From: Platynereis dumerilii
Taxonomy: Eukaryota > Annelida > Polychaeta > Phyllodocida > Nereididae
Direction of reading: 5' to 3'
NCBI GenBank assembly: GCA_026936325.1
Contig: JAPTHN010000101.1
Coordinates: 920,001-984,000, forward strand
Length of the DNA: 64,000 nucleotides
Positions within the stretch are counted from its first letter, which is position 1. Each line of letters begins with the position of its first letter. Shown here in pieces: positions 45,401 through 53,541 of the stretch. The position numbers and the translations under genes were made by a program. Below the pieces are notes generated by a model that was not told the origin of the DNA, did not search any database, and worked only from the letters and a program-made list of their open reading frames with translations.

Positions 45401-48400
45401 GATTTTGGGAATTTTTTTACAGATATATTGCCCTAAATGGGTCATTTCCCCATTTTTTATTTACAATTTCCCCATTTTTTCTTCACAATTTCCCCATTTT
45501 TCTGGCCCCAAATGATATGCATCTGCAAAAAAAATCCTCAAAAATGTCCCAAATGTAACCAACACATATGGGTAGGTTTTTGTGATCAAAGGAAATTATG
45601 CTAGGCCTAAGGTACATACCACTATTTTTTTATCAAAATATGTAAAGAAAATAATTTGCAAGATTTCCAGTTGTGTGAACGAACTTTTCTCCATAATTTT
45701 TGCATTGATATTTTTGTGAACTGAAAGAAAAATTCTCAAGAGCTTTCATTTATCATGTTTATATTTCAACAGAATGCATAGAAATGATAGAATTATACAA
45801 CTAAGGGTATTTTGAGTTTCCCCCACCCCATTCAGATTTATATATATATTATATCTAGTGTACATAATTCAAATTTTTCTTTTGTATATAGGCCTAATTA
45901 TAATTTTTGAGAGGTGAAACTTTTTTGATAAGAGCTGGTCAGGTGACATAACGTCATGCAGTTCATAGGACGTTGCCATGGGACTGGGCCAAAGTGAGGT
46001 TCAATACGGCAGTAGATATATATATTATGTGTTTGATCCTTCCTGGGTTCACATGTTATTTTATAAAAAGGGTTGTTAAAGGAGAGGAAACAGTCACATC
46101 ACGCTTATGAGGAGGCAAAACACAGATCAAACATATTTAGAATGTCTGGCAGAGTTTCAGGCAAGTCAGGTAAGCAATAGCTAAGATCCTGCGTTACAAA
46201 GCACAGGCCTGCACAAATATATGGTTATAAAGATTTTGATTGAAAGTCATTCATTAATTTGTAGACAAGATTGGCAGTTCATAATGTTATATTTAACTGT
46301 TATGTCAGTTTCTCTATTGCCTAGCAACCTAGCAAGCAAGAAGCATAACCACCAGGTGGCATAGTGTTGACGCTTATGTTATTGAAGTTTTCAATGTTAT
46401 CTATTTTTATTTATATATTTCATTTTTGTGTAAAGTGACCTTAATTCAAATATCGAAAATTCTTACTATATTTTTTAATTAACTATGTAAAATGCAAAAG
46501 CATGATCATTATATATATTACTATTAATATTAATATTTCTTTCAATTTTTCATAATATTTCAAATTTGAATATTACCAAAACATTTTGTAAAAGGTAGTT
46601 CCCTCCAGCGACCATTGTTTGGTCTTTGGGAGCTCCCTCCACATTTTTTATTAATTTCTGTAAATATCAACAACAGTGGAAATAAATAAATCAATCAATC
46701 AATCAATCAATCGACTGGTCCCTTTTATAGGTCCATCCACTCCTCTAAACACCTGCATATAATTATAAGATACTAGCAGGGTACCCGTCTTACGACGGGA
46801 CGGGTGAGTATTGACATAAATTTATATAATGGAATAATATTTTTTGCCTCTGTGGTATAGAATTTAAAGTTTACCACTGTCACCCACTGTCACCTCTCCC
46901 CATCCTCCTGGGCCATTTGCCACCCCCCCAAACTTGCCCCCTAGCTTCCCTGCTGCCTCCCCCCTCGTTTTGCCTCTCTCTAGGCCTACCTCCCCCCCCC
47001 CCCCCTTCTGGCTCCCTCATTTGCCCCCCTCCACTCCTGCCCCTCCCCCCTCATTTGGCCCCTCCTGGCCCACCTCATTTCCTCCCCCATCCCCCCCCCA
47101 CTTCTAACCCGCCTCATATTGCCACCTTCTCTCTGGCCCCCTCATTTTGCCCCAAACCCTCCTGTTCCCCTCAATTGTCCGTTTCTGGCCGCCCCCTCAT
47201 TTGCCGCCCACCCCCCTCTTTCTGGCATAGTCCCCTAATCTATCTATCCACAACAGTCTTTACTCATGGTGACTCCCGGATAAATCCACTTCAACTTTTC
47301 TGAACAGCTGAAACTGGAAAGATTCTTAAGATAATCTGGGCAACCTTATGTATCCTCCCTCTAGGACCCTATCTTGTCCCTCTTGTTTACTCCCCTCATC
47401 TTGGTCCCCTGATCATTAGAAAATCATAATCTGCCTCTTTTTACGTCCTTTCTAACAGTGCCCAACGGCCTATGTTTTTTTTAATGTCACTCAGCCACTG
47501 GGCAGTGGCCAAGAAAGATAAGTCTCACATGTGCCTGAATGGGCATTTCTAGTTTGACTGTCACAGTGCATTGGAAATGTGCAATCCCAGCATACCAAAG
47601 CAGAGCAGCCATGCGCAGCAGGCAGCCTGGGCAAGTTCAAGAAATGAGTTAAGTGTGTTCTTTTATGTATTTCTGACTGCAAGTTCAGCAAAGAGGAAAT
47701 TTTTATCAAACAGAACCACAGGTCTTCACTCAATGGTGTCTTGCACCCAACTGATGAGTATGGGACCTTGAACCACTTTCATAAGAGGCTCTGTGTATTA
47801 CGCCATGCCACCGGCTTACCATATTTGCTTGATTAATATAGGCACTCCATATTTAAAGTGAGATTTACAACAGAAAAGGTCATGTTTTGGAAAAATAGCT
47901 AGATTAGTGAGAGAGCCACTCAATAAGAACGCTTGCATTAACTCAAAAAGAACGCGTACCCTCAATTAGAACGTGTTATGATTATCCGGGTGCTGGTCAG
48001 GTGACATAACGTCATGAAGTTCATACGACGTTGTCATGGGACTGGGCCAAAGTGAGGTTCAATACGGCAGTATGTGTGTTTTACCTTCAAACGTTCACCT
48101 GTTATTTTATAAAAAGGGCTGTTAAAGGAGAGAAAATAGTCAAATCATGCTTATGAGGTGGCAAAACAGAGATCAAACATATTTAGAATGTCTGGCAGAG
48201 TTTCAGGCAAGTCAGGTAAGCAACAGCTGAGATCCTGCGTTACAAAGCATGGGCCTGGACAAATATATGGTTATAAAGATAGTGTGTCTGTTACTCTTGA
48301 TTTCAGAATGCACACTGAATAAACAAAAATATAGTGTGTCTGTTATTATTGATTTCAGAATGCACACTGATGGAACCGAAAATATAGTGTGTCTGTTATT

Positions 48401-49182
48401 CTTGATTTCAGAATGCACACTTATGGAACCGAAAATATAGTGTGTCTGTTATTATTGATTTCAGAATGCACACTGATGAAACCAAAAATATAGTGTGTCT
48501 GTTATTATTGATTTCAGAATGCACACTGATGAAACCAAAAATATAGTTTGTCTGTTATTCTTGATTTCAGAATGCACACTGATGAAACCAAAAATATAGT
48601 TTGTCTGTTATTCTTGATTTCAGAATGCACACTGATGAAACCAAAAATATAGTGTGTCTGTTATTCTTGATTTCAGAATGCACACTGATGAAACCAAAAA
48701 TATTGTGTGTCTGTTATTATTGATTTCAGAATGCACACTGATGAAACAAAAATATTGTGTGTCTGTTATTATTGATTTCAGAATGCACACTGATGAAACA
48801 AAAATATTGTGTGTCTGTTATTATTGATTTCAGAATGCACACTGATGAAACAAAAATATTGTGTGTCTGTTATTCTTTATTTCAGAATGCACACTGATGA
48901 AACAAAAATATTGTGTGTGTGTTACTCTTGATTTCAGAATGCACACTGATGAAACAAAAACAATCCATTCAAACTTACGGGCTCAAGAAAACAAGCGGAA
49001 AGGCAGCAAGTGAGCCGTTAAAGGAAATACACACCGGCCTCCAAAGATGTGCTCAGTACTGTATCAAAGATGAAGCCTGTGGTTCTTTTAATTTCAATGT
49101 TAATTTAAAGATTTGTCAACTTAATAGTTACTGCCAGCATGACAATTTAGTAACCACAGCTGGTTATGACTACTGGCAATAA
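30356..49182 (+). CDS. Gene 2: secreted protein with signal peptide, two CTLDs and PAN
   Basis: Six exons join in frame: 30356-30404, 35260-35458, 35988-36196, 37465-37657, 40451-40653 and 48938-49182. They total 1098 nt, a 365-residue protein plus TAA. Residues 1-16 form a signal peptide; CTLD1 spans about 17-152, CTLD2 about 153-284 and the PAN/apple-like domain about 285-365. Phases run 1, 2, 1, 2, 1 and all agree. Introns are 4.9, 0.5, 1.3, 2.8 and 8.3 kb; the last holds two LINE-derived units and a segmental duplication. By family knowledge it would be a secreted, disulphide-bonded lectin-like recognition molecule; ligand unknown. No transmembrane segment follows the CTLDs. It is a tandem paralogue of gene 1 but lacks the Thr-rich stalk. 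Confidence 0.82.
30515..31140. repeat. Repeat with AACATTGTG units
   Basis: Three TTAACATTGTG units near 30530, then GGTGGAGAGCTTGTCTGTTG and a complementary region near 31040-31100. A related copy is at 39955-40260. It lies in intron 1 of gene 2, 110 bp past exon 1. Confidence 0.4.
31280..32045. repeat. Diverged tandem duplication, second copy with palindromic insert
   Basis: 31285-31465 and 31745-32045 share CACCCGTAAGTCATAAA, GTCCAGCTGTT, GTATTAATTTTTATG and GGATAAATATGCATA. The second copy holds a palindromic insert of about 108 bp (31790-31897) with arms CAGTCCAACGTCGGCC and GGCCGACGTTGGACCG. Confidence 0.6.
32745..32835 (-). mobile_element. Fragment of second SINE family
   Basis: Reverse complement of the 3' half of the SINE at 27159-27357: it shares the CTATATAGAATCATACTA end, the CAGATTTATCTGGAAT region and ATAATGATTGGTA. 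Confidence 0.6.
32982..34911. mobile_element. 1.93-kb fold-back element
   Basis: Left end GCATTGCAATATATGTAAAT and right end ATTTACATATATTGCAATGC are perfect inverted repeats. Homology continues inward through GACATCACAGCTTGTAGTTA, GAACCAAATAAAAAACGC, CAAAGGACTC and GGCCACACA to a centre near 33760. Arms are about 900 bp. No ORF of note. It fills much of gene 2 intron 1. Confidence 0.75.
35260..35458 (+). CDS. Gene 2 exon 2: first half of CTLD1
   Basis: The acceptor is TAGTTTCAG and the donor AAAA|GTAAGA. The exon reads GLTCPSTFQKYLELFCVAHD, LQYCQNLVPGSGGKVTLINA and WLESRFSGEK. Three cysteines and the helix-strand layout match the N-terminal half of a CTLD. It enters in phase 1 and leaves in phase 2. 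Confidence 0.82.
35988..36196 (+). CDS. Gene 2 exon 3: second half of CTLD1
   Basis: A long pyrimidine tract ends CTCCCAG, and the donor is CAG|GTAAGG. It reads FWLTVNDEANEGKYYWADGE, SWAAWKSDEPKDD, RCVTFKDGEWLTEDC and YFCQY. WLTVND takes the WIGL position, EPK stands where EPN would be, and WLTED replaces WND. Cysteine positions are complete. Phase 2 in, phase 1 out. Confidence 0.84.
36830..37040 (-). mobile_element. Telomere-motif MITE fragment
   Basis: Reverse copy of the left half: TGTTGACCACATGTG, TGTTCATTATTTTTAATAG, GAAACAGCCATAACGTG and GCTGCCTTGCTCCCT. It lies in intron 3 of gene 2. Confidence 0.55.
37070..37410. repeat. Interspersed repeat, uninterrupted copy
   Basis: Matches the two flanks of 14310-14900 as one continuous piece (GATGATTTGTCACGATCATA ... 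CAAGTTTACAGGCTGTAAA). It ends about 50 bp before gene 2 exon 4. Confidence 0.65.
37465..37657 (+). CDS. Gene 2 exon 4: first half of CTLD2
   Basis: The acceptor is ATTTTTCAG and the donor CAAGA|GTGAGT. It reads AACITGYQHMPGTQLCFSSK, TFQNADNDCDTL and GYLAKVENKAIFDFIRQKW. The pattern Cys, Cys-Phe, then NAD-x2-C is a textbook CTLD N-terminal half. Phase 1 in, phase 2 out. Confidence 0.84.
37680..37975. mobile_element. CACTCTTAAC MITE, left-truncated copy
   Basis: Shares CAATGGAA, CTCTCAAGTTGGGAGCATA, GGGCCTTCCCA and the right end CCTTTTGCGTTAAGAGTG with 52995-53311. It starts about 23 bp past gene 2 exon 4. Confidence 0.65.
38793..39117 (+). mobile_element. tRNA-derived SINE, copy 3
   Basis: In intron 4 of gene 2. 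It has the best-preserved pol III boxes of the three: TGGCCTAATGGTC and GGGTTCGAATCCC. The tail is CAAGCAAGTGG instead of the CAAGT array. Confidence 0.8.
39118..39954. other. Intron of gene 2, no feature seen
   Basis: AT-rich sequence between a SINE and a repeat. No exon, coding frame or structured repeat was recognised. Confidence 0.5.
39955..40260. repeat. Repeat with CAACGTAAAC units
   Basis: Three CAACGTAAAC units near 39963, then AATGTTGCTAATTGGTGGAG, related to 30515-30730, and a right end of the ACATTGTTGCAATG type. Confidence 0.5.
40451..40653 (+). CDS. Gene 2 exon 5: second half of CTLD2
   Basis: The acceptor is TTGTTTTTCAG and the donor CCAC|GTAAGT. It reads HWIGLSDAASMFTFLWTDDT, then FPAWMGK, DNCYVWENGDWKKKKC and AACQI. 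WIGL and the final cysteine pair are present, but neither EPN/QPD nor WND is. Phase 2 in, phase 1 out; the next coding exon is 8.3 kb away. Confidence 0.84.
41838..43141 (-). mobile_element. CR1-like LINE, 5' truncated, 392-codon open frame
   Basis: The minus strand from 43140 to 41962 is open and reads VIYLDFQKAFDQVPHKRLLE, SGIPQGSVLGPLLF, FADDTKMFH, KDLGVNIDNQLKF, CMVRSHLEYAQTVWSP and RRATKLVNGL: RT fingers/palm through thumb and C-terminal region. It is cut at 43141, upstream of which similarity stops, so the endonuclease is missing. The 3' UTR has two copies of GCCCAGGCCGCTAATGC (41839 and 41937). The intact frame suggests a recent insertion. It lies in intron 5 of gene 2. Confidence 0.88.
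43402..44475 (+). CDS. LINE ORF1p-like protein, intact, no ORF2
   Basis: This is a 357-residue open frame. Residues 20-65 are a strongly charged coiled coil (LNEKIEIQRKENKKLIQENI). A middle domain (HNLIIHCKRTGNDPKAIVNE, KILVTLNSIWEARAIYRER) resembles the RRM of L1-type ORF1p, and ISEDLDRENSYIFYQARKL followed by STWTENGAVFIK resembles its C-terminal domain. The tail is Ser/Thr/Pro-rich. A CTCG-like TGCTGATTGAACAAGTGAAACC leader precedes the ATG. After the stop there is only A/T-rich sequence and an (AT)n run, with no endonuclease or RT. It could be an ORF1-only retroelement or a retrocopied ORF1. It lies in intron 5 of gene 2, opposite to the LINE at 41838-43141. Confidence 0.7.
   Translation: METASISELNSLVTLLITEIRSTLTAKIDLLNEKIEIQRKENKKLIQENIRLQNKIDEQGKQNAEAGQHQQTCTCGRTQIQQDHVTPHKTRGIKSHNLIIHCKRTGNDPKAIVNEILMSHYHKKPAINSAQFLKLNHEVKDAGNADTKILVTLNSIWEARAIYRERIKVLKNTGIFISEDLDRENSYIFYQARKLKKQLMINSTWTENGAVFIKEQEELAGRIVSIHDEILKKVKSELPKVRKAQTSNTQVPVQNASVQTPLSHVPATTPMMPLLTTTSSANTIRTPESASQLFLAAPSESTSPSLTASPETPTSLQTISSSISDEQLKDLIANAVSGVITRSKKERKKNDSSPQGI
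44612..46240 (+). repeat. Segmental tandem duplication, copy A
   Basis: Starts ACTAGCAGTGTACCCGTC with the hairpin CCCGTC-TTAC-GACGGG. Shared landmarks with copy B: GACCCTATCTTGTCCCTCT, CTGATCATT, CTTGAACCACTTTCATAAG and GGACTGGGCCAAAGTGAGG. It ends near CAAATATATGGTTATAAAG. Confidence 0.75.
46590..46713 (+). mobile_element. LINE 3' end with (AATC)n tail
   Basis: GTAGTTCCCTCCAGCGACCA, TTGGTCTTTGGGAG and AATAAATCAATCAATCAATC match the 3' UTR of the LINE at 28494-29840. Only the 3' end is present, a severe 5' truncation. It separates duplication copies A and B. Confidence 0.7.
46772..48280 (+). repeat. Segmental tandem duplication, copy B
   Basis: Same landmarks as copy A, with two differences. 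The C-rich part is expanded (46917-47230, runs of C up to 12), and the segment around 47706-47755 is inverted relative to copy A. Both copies keep ATGTCTGGCAGAGTTTCAGG followed by a GTAAGC donor. Confidence 0.75.
48278..48937 (+). repeat. Minisatellite of 3' splice sites, 13 units of 52-53 bp
   Basis: Each unit reads TGTGTCTGTTATTATTGATT TCAG followed by AATGCACACTGATGAAAC (a pyrimidine-rich tract, AG, then the first codons of the PAN exon). The AG ends fall at 48306, 48358, 48411, 48464, 48517, 48570, 48623, 48676, 48729, 48781, 48833, 48885 and 48937. The first seven intervals are mostly 53 bp and the last four 52. Only the last AG opens the PAN frame. Confidence 0.92.
48938..49182 (+). CDS. 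Gene 2 terminal exon: PAN/apple-like domain
   Basis: The acceptor GATTTCAG (AG at 48936-48937) is the last of 13 tandem copies of the same acceptor. Joined to exon 5 in phase 1 it reads QCTLMKQKQSIQTYGLKK, then LQRCAQYCIKDEACGSFNFN, ICQLNSYC and YDYWQ before TAA. It matches the last exon of gene 1 in cysteine spacing and in the C-terminal aromatic D-Y motif. Upstream copies of the acceptor would shift the frame, because units are 52-53 bp. AATAAA occurs at 49294-49299, 112 nt past the stop. Confidence 0.75.
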
Positions 49183-49189
49183 AATTGAA

Positions 49190-49745
49190 GACATAGCAAA
49201 AACATGTGAAAACACCAAAAAAACATGAGAAAAGTGGGTGAAAAATGTGACAAAATGTGAAAAACATGTGAAATCTTGTAGTAAGCTATTGGTAATAAAG
49301 TAGCCAATTAAAAAGTTATGATATGTATGTACAAATGCACATAGTATTTGATATGCAGCCGGATATCCGGCATCTGATGACATAAAAGCTCTGGACCTTG
49401 CTATACTGTAACTCCTGTATTTAACAAAAATCACATGAGAAAGAAACTATTTAAAAAAAGAGGAAATCATGAGAAAATATGAGAAAAATTTGAAAAAATA
49501 GAAAAACACGAGAAAGGTTTTTGAAAAACATGAGAAACACTTGTTAGAAACATGAAAACGTGAAAAACGTGAAAAAATAAGTGGTGGAAAGCATGAGAAA
49601 TACATGTATGTGAAAAGCATGAGAAACATGTTAAAAACATGAACAAATATGTGGAAAGCACGGTAAACACATGTGAAAAGCATGATAGAAACATTTGAAA
49701 AACATGAATATAAAAAACATTTGGAAAACACTGAAGAACTTGACT
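49190..49745. repeat. Degenerate purine-rich repeat after gene 2
   Basis: Irregular units of ACATGTGAAAA or CATGAGAAA, spaced 9-20 bp, interrupted at 49270-49435. Opposite-strand open frames rich in Phe, Ser, Cys and His are by-products. Part of it is likely the 3' UTR of gene 2. Confidence 0.7.
49294..49299 (+). terminator. Candidate poly(A) signal of gene 2
   Basis: AATAAA lies 112 nt past the stop codon of gene 2, within a stretch of ACATGTGAAAA-type repeats. Confidence 0.4.
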
Positions 49746-50009
49746 GTTTTGCCTAAAAAATTTCAAAACTAGTGATTGTTATTGATGGATTATTATCATT
49801 ATTGTACATGATCACACATAGATAGCAATTAAACTTAACACCAACTTTATTTCAACTTCAAGGCGAAAATAACAGAGAGACACCAAATTCTTATCATACA
49901 CAAAACCAAAGTGAAGCCTAACTTATTATTTTTTGCCTAATCCTGTACTGTTAATATTCATTAAATTTCGACAAATTTCAAAAGGAATGCGACAATGTGT
50001 ATAAATTAA

Positions 50010-50243
50010 ATATGTGTTTATGTCTCTGCGGACTTCTCGATAGCAAGAAAGTTGCAAGAGCTGCAGCAAGTATACTTTAAAGATTTTAAAAGAAATGTTC
50101 AGTTTATATACCGTCGGTATATCAAAGTTTATGAATACTTCAGGGATTTTGTTAAGACAATTCCAGGAAACATAGCTGGTTTGCTAAAAATGTATTCGGT
50201 GGAGTACCAGTCAGTCCTACCTAGTGGTCAATCTCAAGTGTGA
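50010..50243 (+). CDS. Hypothetical terminal exon
   Basis: An open segment of 77 codons ends at TGA: KLQELQQVYFKDFKRNV, YRRYIKVYEYFRDFVK, GLLKMYSVEYQSV. It is amphipathic and charged, unlike the repeat-derived frames nearby. AATAAA follows at about 50359. No family was recognised and no clear acceptor was found. It may be a last exon, a transposon piece or chance. Confidence 0.2.
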   Translation: MCVYVSADFSIARKLQELQQVYFKDFKRNVQFIYRRYIKVYEYFRDFVKTIPGNIAGLLKMYSVEYQSVLPSGQSQV

Positions 50244-50644
50244 CGTTGTATTTTGTCAATTGCATGGATCATAGTTCGAAAAAGTCTGTGTAACTTGATT
50301 TTTTGTACGCATGTTTTGATAAAGAGAAGTTACTTGTTCTATGGACTTAGTATTTTGAAAATAAACATCTGAAAAAGAAATCTCAAATCAGCATGTTTTG
50401 CTTTCCAGAATAAGTGTGTAATTGTACAATTAAAAAAGGTCTGAAACAGTTTTAAAGTTTTGATTTTCAAAATGGTTGTGCAAACAAGATAGCAAACATC
50501 CATTCTTGCTATTTAAAAAGGCACAAACTTGGCACTTACCATGTTTATTTAAACATTGAAGTTTTATCTTTAGATAAACAGTCTGATCAATATGAAATAG
50601 TATGGCTTGAGTAGACAGAGAAAGCCACAAATGTTTCATGCGTG

Positions 50645-50835
50645 TACATGCTTGCTCATAAATATGGAATACTTCAGCGATCTCCATTGAAATTGATAAC
50701 TTCAGCAACCTCTGCTAGAGTACATGATTGTCCGATTCAAGCGTAACTACTTCCAATGACCATCATAGGGAAGAACATGTCAACATTGACATTCTAGCGT
50801 TAACCTCAGGAAAGAGTTTTTGTCATTTCACCATA
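50645..50835 (+). mobile_element. Tc1-like MITE, left half
   Basis: TACATGCTTGCTCATAAATA at the left end, then the family body (TTCCAATGACCATCATAGGG). The right terminus is missing. Confidence 0.55.
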
Positions 50836-51868
50836 ACTGGGCAAAAAACTATTATTTGAAAAAAAAAAAAAAATTCCAAGCCCTGCTGGACATCTGATAG
50901 CTTCCCCCTAATGGCCCACAAAATTCCTTTGGTATGTGATACAATAATTCACTTGCAGATATTTTTTGTTGTGGCTTTGCAGGTGTGAGCTAAATACTAA
51001 TGGGTGACTGTTGTTACATATGTACAACATAATGGGAATGATCCTTTTTTCGAACTTTGTGAGAACTTCTTAGGAGATATCATATGTCCATCATATATAT
51101 AGCTATAAGCTGAATTGACAAACTGATATCTGTTTAATGGACTTGGTGTAGGTTTACAACATTACATACCTTGTATTTAGACCGCTGACTCTGAGGCGGC
51201 GAGGGCGAAAAAAAGTTCAATGACGTAGCGATGTAATATCGGAAGGGGTTGGGGGGGGGTCACATGAATGGTAATTTTATATTATAATTAATCTTGCTGG
51301 CACTTGCCCCCTCCCCCAACTGGCTACAAATTAATTTATATTGAGTGCATTTTTCAACCATATATGGGAGGATCATGGGAGGATGAAATTGCCAATTGAG
51401 AGACATGCATGGCAACAAACCTCATAATAAAGGAAAATGCACCCTTCCTAAAACTTTGAAATGCTCATCCACTTTTTCAGTAGGCACTGGATAATGCTAC
51501 AGTCTGGGAACCTTGGGCAATGTTCCCGTCGTCACTGCTCATGGGCCCATTCTATATATGGCTGCCCTGAGCTGTATCATAGTGGAAAGCAGGCGTGCCG
51601 GATAGAATCGCGGGCGGCAGGGGCGGTCAGATGAAAAAGGGCAAATCATATTCACGCCAATTTCGCGTGACAACATTTCGATGGAGAGTCAATAATAATT
51701 TAAATATAAATTCACTAATTTGTGCGTAAAATTCGTAAAGTAAGGCCTAATAATATATTTTTTCTTCAAAATCAAAAGGACAATTGCCCCCCCTGTTCCG
51801 GCATCCCTGGGAAAGCTAACTACAAATATTGCGCCTGCTTTGTGGTTCATAACTGGGAGTGTTTCCAA

Positions 51869-52190
51869 TTACAATACAATACAATACAATACAATACAAT
51901 ACAATACAATACAATACAATACAGTACAATACAATACAATACAATACAGTACAATACAATACCATACAGTAAAATACAATACAACACAGTACAATACAGT
52001 ACAGTACAATACAATACAATACAATACAATACAATACAATACAATACAATACAGTACAATACAGTACAATACAGTACAATACAATACAATACAATACAAT
52101 ACAATACAATACAATACAATACAATACAATACTATACAGTACAGTACAGTACAGTACAGTACAGTACAGTACAAGACAAGACAAGACAAG
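51869..52190. repeat. (ACAAT)n pentanucleotide satellite
   Basis: About 64 pentamers, ACAAT with ACAGT variants, ending in ACAAG units. Because the unit is five bases, all three frames on both strands stay open and give Tyr-Asn-Thr and Ile-Val-Leu proteins that are not real. A short second array lies at 52397-52438. Confidence 0.97.
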
Positions 52191-52264
52191 GCTTTGTAGT
52201 CAAACTTTTTTTTGTTGTAAATTACTAGTTTTTTGTCGAATTTTGGTGAAATGGAAAAAACCTC

Positions 52265-52400
52265 TTTCCTGAGGTTTGTGCAGTAACATGAGTTTTCAAC
52301 GGTGACCATGTTCCTCCTATGATGGTCATTGGAAGCAGGTACGATTGAATCGGACTATCATGCTCCTCAACAGAAGTTGCCGAAGTTATCAAGTTAAATA
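52265..52400 (-). mobile_element. Tc1-like MITE half next to satellite
   Basis: CCATGTTCCTCCTATGATGG, GGTCATTGGAAGCAGG and AGAAGTTGCCGAAGTTATC match the right half of the element at 53542-53944. The second ACAAT array follows directly. A further left-half piece lies at about 52725-52830. Confidence 0.5.
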
Positions 52401-52994
52401 CAATACAGTACAATACAATACAATACAATACAATACAAAACGCATCCCACATTCCACAAGTGGCCATCAAGAAAGTTTACAAATTGCGTGTTCTGAATTA
52501 AAAATTAAAAAATGGACGAGGAACTTCTCTAAACAACAACAAGACAAAGAACACAAAGCATGTCAGGTCACATTACTCCAGACCACATGCATAGCGCGTA
52601 CATCAGTTTTGGTTTCAGAAGAGAAAATCATGACATTGGTTAATTGGAAAAAAAGAGTTTTGATGCACAACCAAAAGTTTCTTCTTACCTGCAGCCGGGG
52701 AACAAACTACACCGTTGCCCTTAAATATTGAATACTTTGAACAGTAATTTCCATTGAAATTGATATAACTTCTGGCGAGGCACATGATAAGTCTGATTCA
52801 ATCGTAACTCCTTCCAATGGCTGCAACAGGAGAGGAAGATGTCAAAATTTTAAAATCTGCCACTCTCAGTCTCTGTCTCTGTCTGTCTCTCCCTACACTC
52901 TTAAAAAAATATTTCATATGAAACATTTATAGTAGAGGAAACAGAGTTCATATGCATTTATACCCTTAAACCAGAAAAGAGGAATGTCATGCTT

Positions 52995-53311
52995 CACTCT
53001 TAACAAAAAGGTTTATTATATGGAACCTTTGAGGGTTCTGTAAGCTGGTAAAGATAAGGAACCTTAGAAGGTTCTTATTCAACTTTTAAAAAGGTTCCAA
53101 CAGCAAACAAAAACATTTAGATAATCCAGCTGACCAGAACTCCCACAATGGAATCCCTTTCTCTCAAGGTGGGAGCATAGGGTCCTATCATTGGGCCTTC
53201 CCATCAAGTATTGAACCTTTTCAATTCAATTGAACCCTTAAGAAATTTAGAACCTTTTTTCAACTTTGGGTTCTTTATATATGCCATCAAGAACCTTTTG
53301 CGTTAAGAGTG
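52995..53311. mobile_element. CACTCTTAAC MITE, full-length copy (317 bp)
   Basis: Ends CACTCTTAAC and GTTAAGAGTG are perfect inverted repeats. The body has AAGGTTC-rich repeats and CTCAAGGTGGGAGCATAGGG. It is the reference for the interrupted copy at 26894-27383. Confidence 0.75.
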
Positions 53312-53541
53312 TACATGCCTCTTCTTTCTCTTCCTTCTCTGCCATTTTGTGCATCTTTCTTTTCTGTGCTTTGTTCTCTTTGCCTCATTCTGACAATGTC
53401 ATTCTCTGCCTCTTTACTTCTCTCTACCACTCTCTGCCTCTCTCAGACAAAATTTGTGCTGCAGTGAAAAGTTCTTTGGTATTAATTGCCTTTCTTGAGT
53501 TAGGTACAAATATACATTGAAACCATTTTTTTGGGGCATAA

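Noticed and set aside
46917-47303. Proline-rich 128-residue frame
   Set aside because: It is the C-run expansion of a duplicated segment; copy A of the duplication does not keep the frame.
49147-49766. Phe/Ser/Cys/His-rich frames on the minus strand
   Set aside because: They are the reverse of ACATGTGAAAA-type repeats; no domain or splice sites.
51722-52309. Long open frames of Tyr-Asn-Thr and Leu-Tyr-Cys-Ile-Val repeats on both strands
   Set aside because: They are translations of the ACAAT pentamer satellite, which leaves every frame open.
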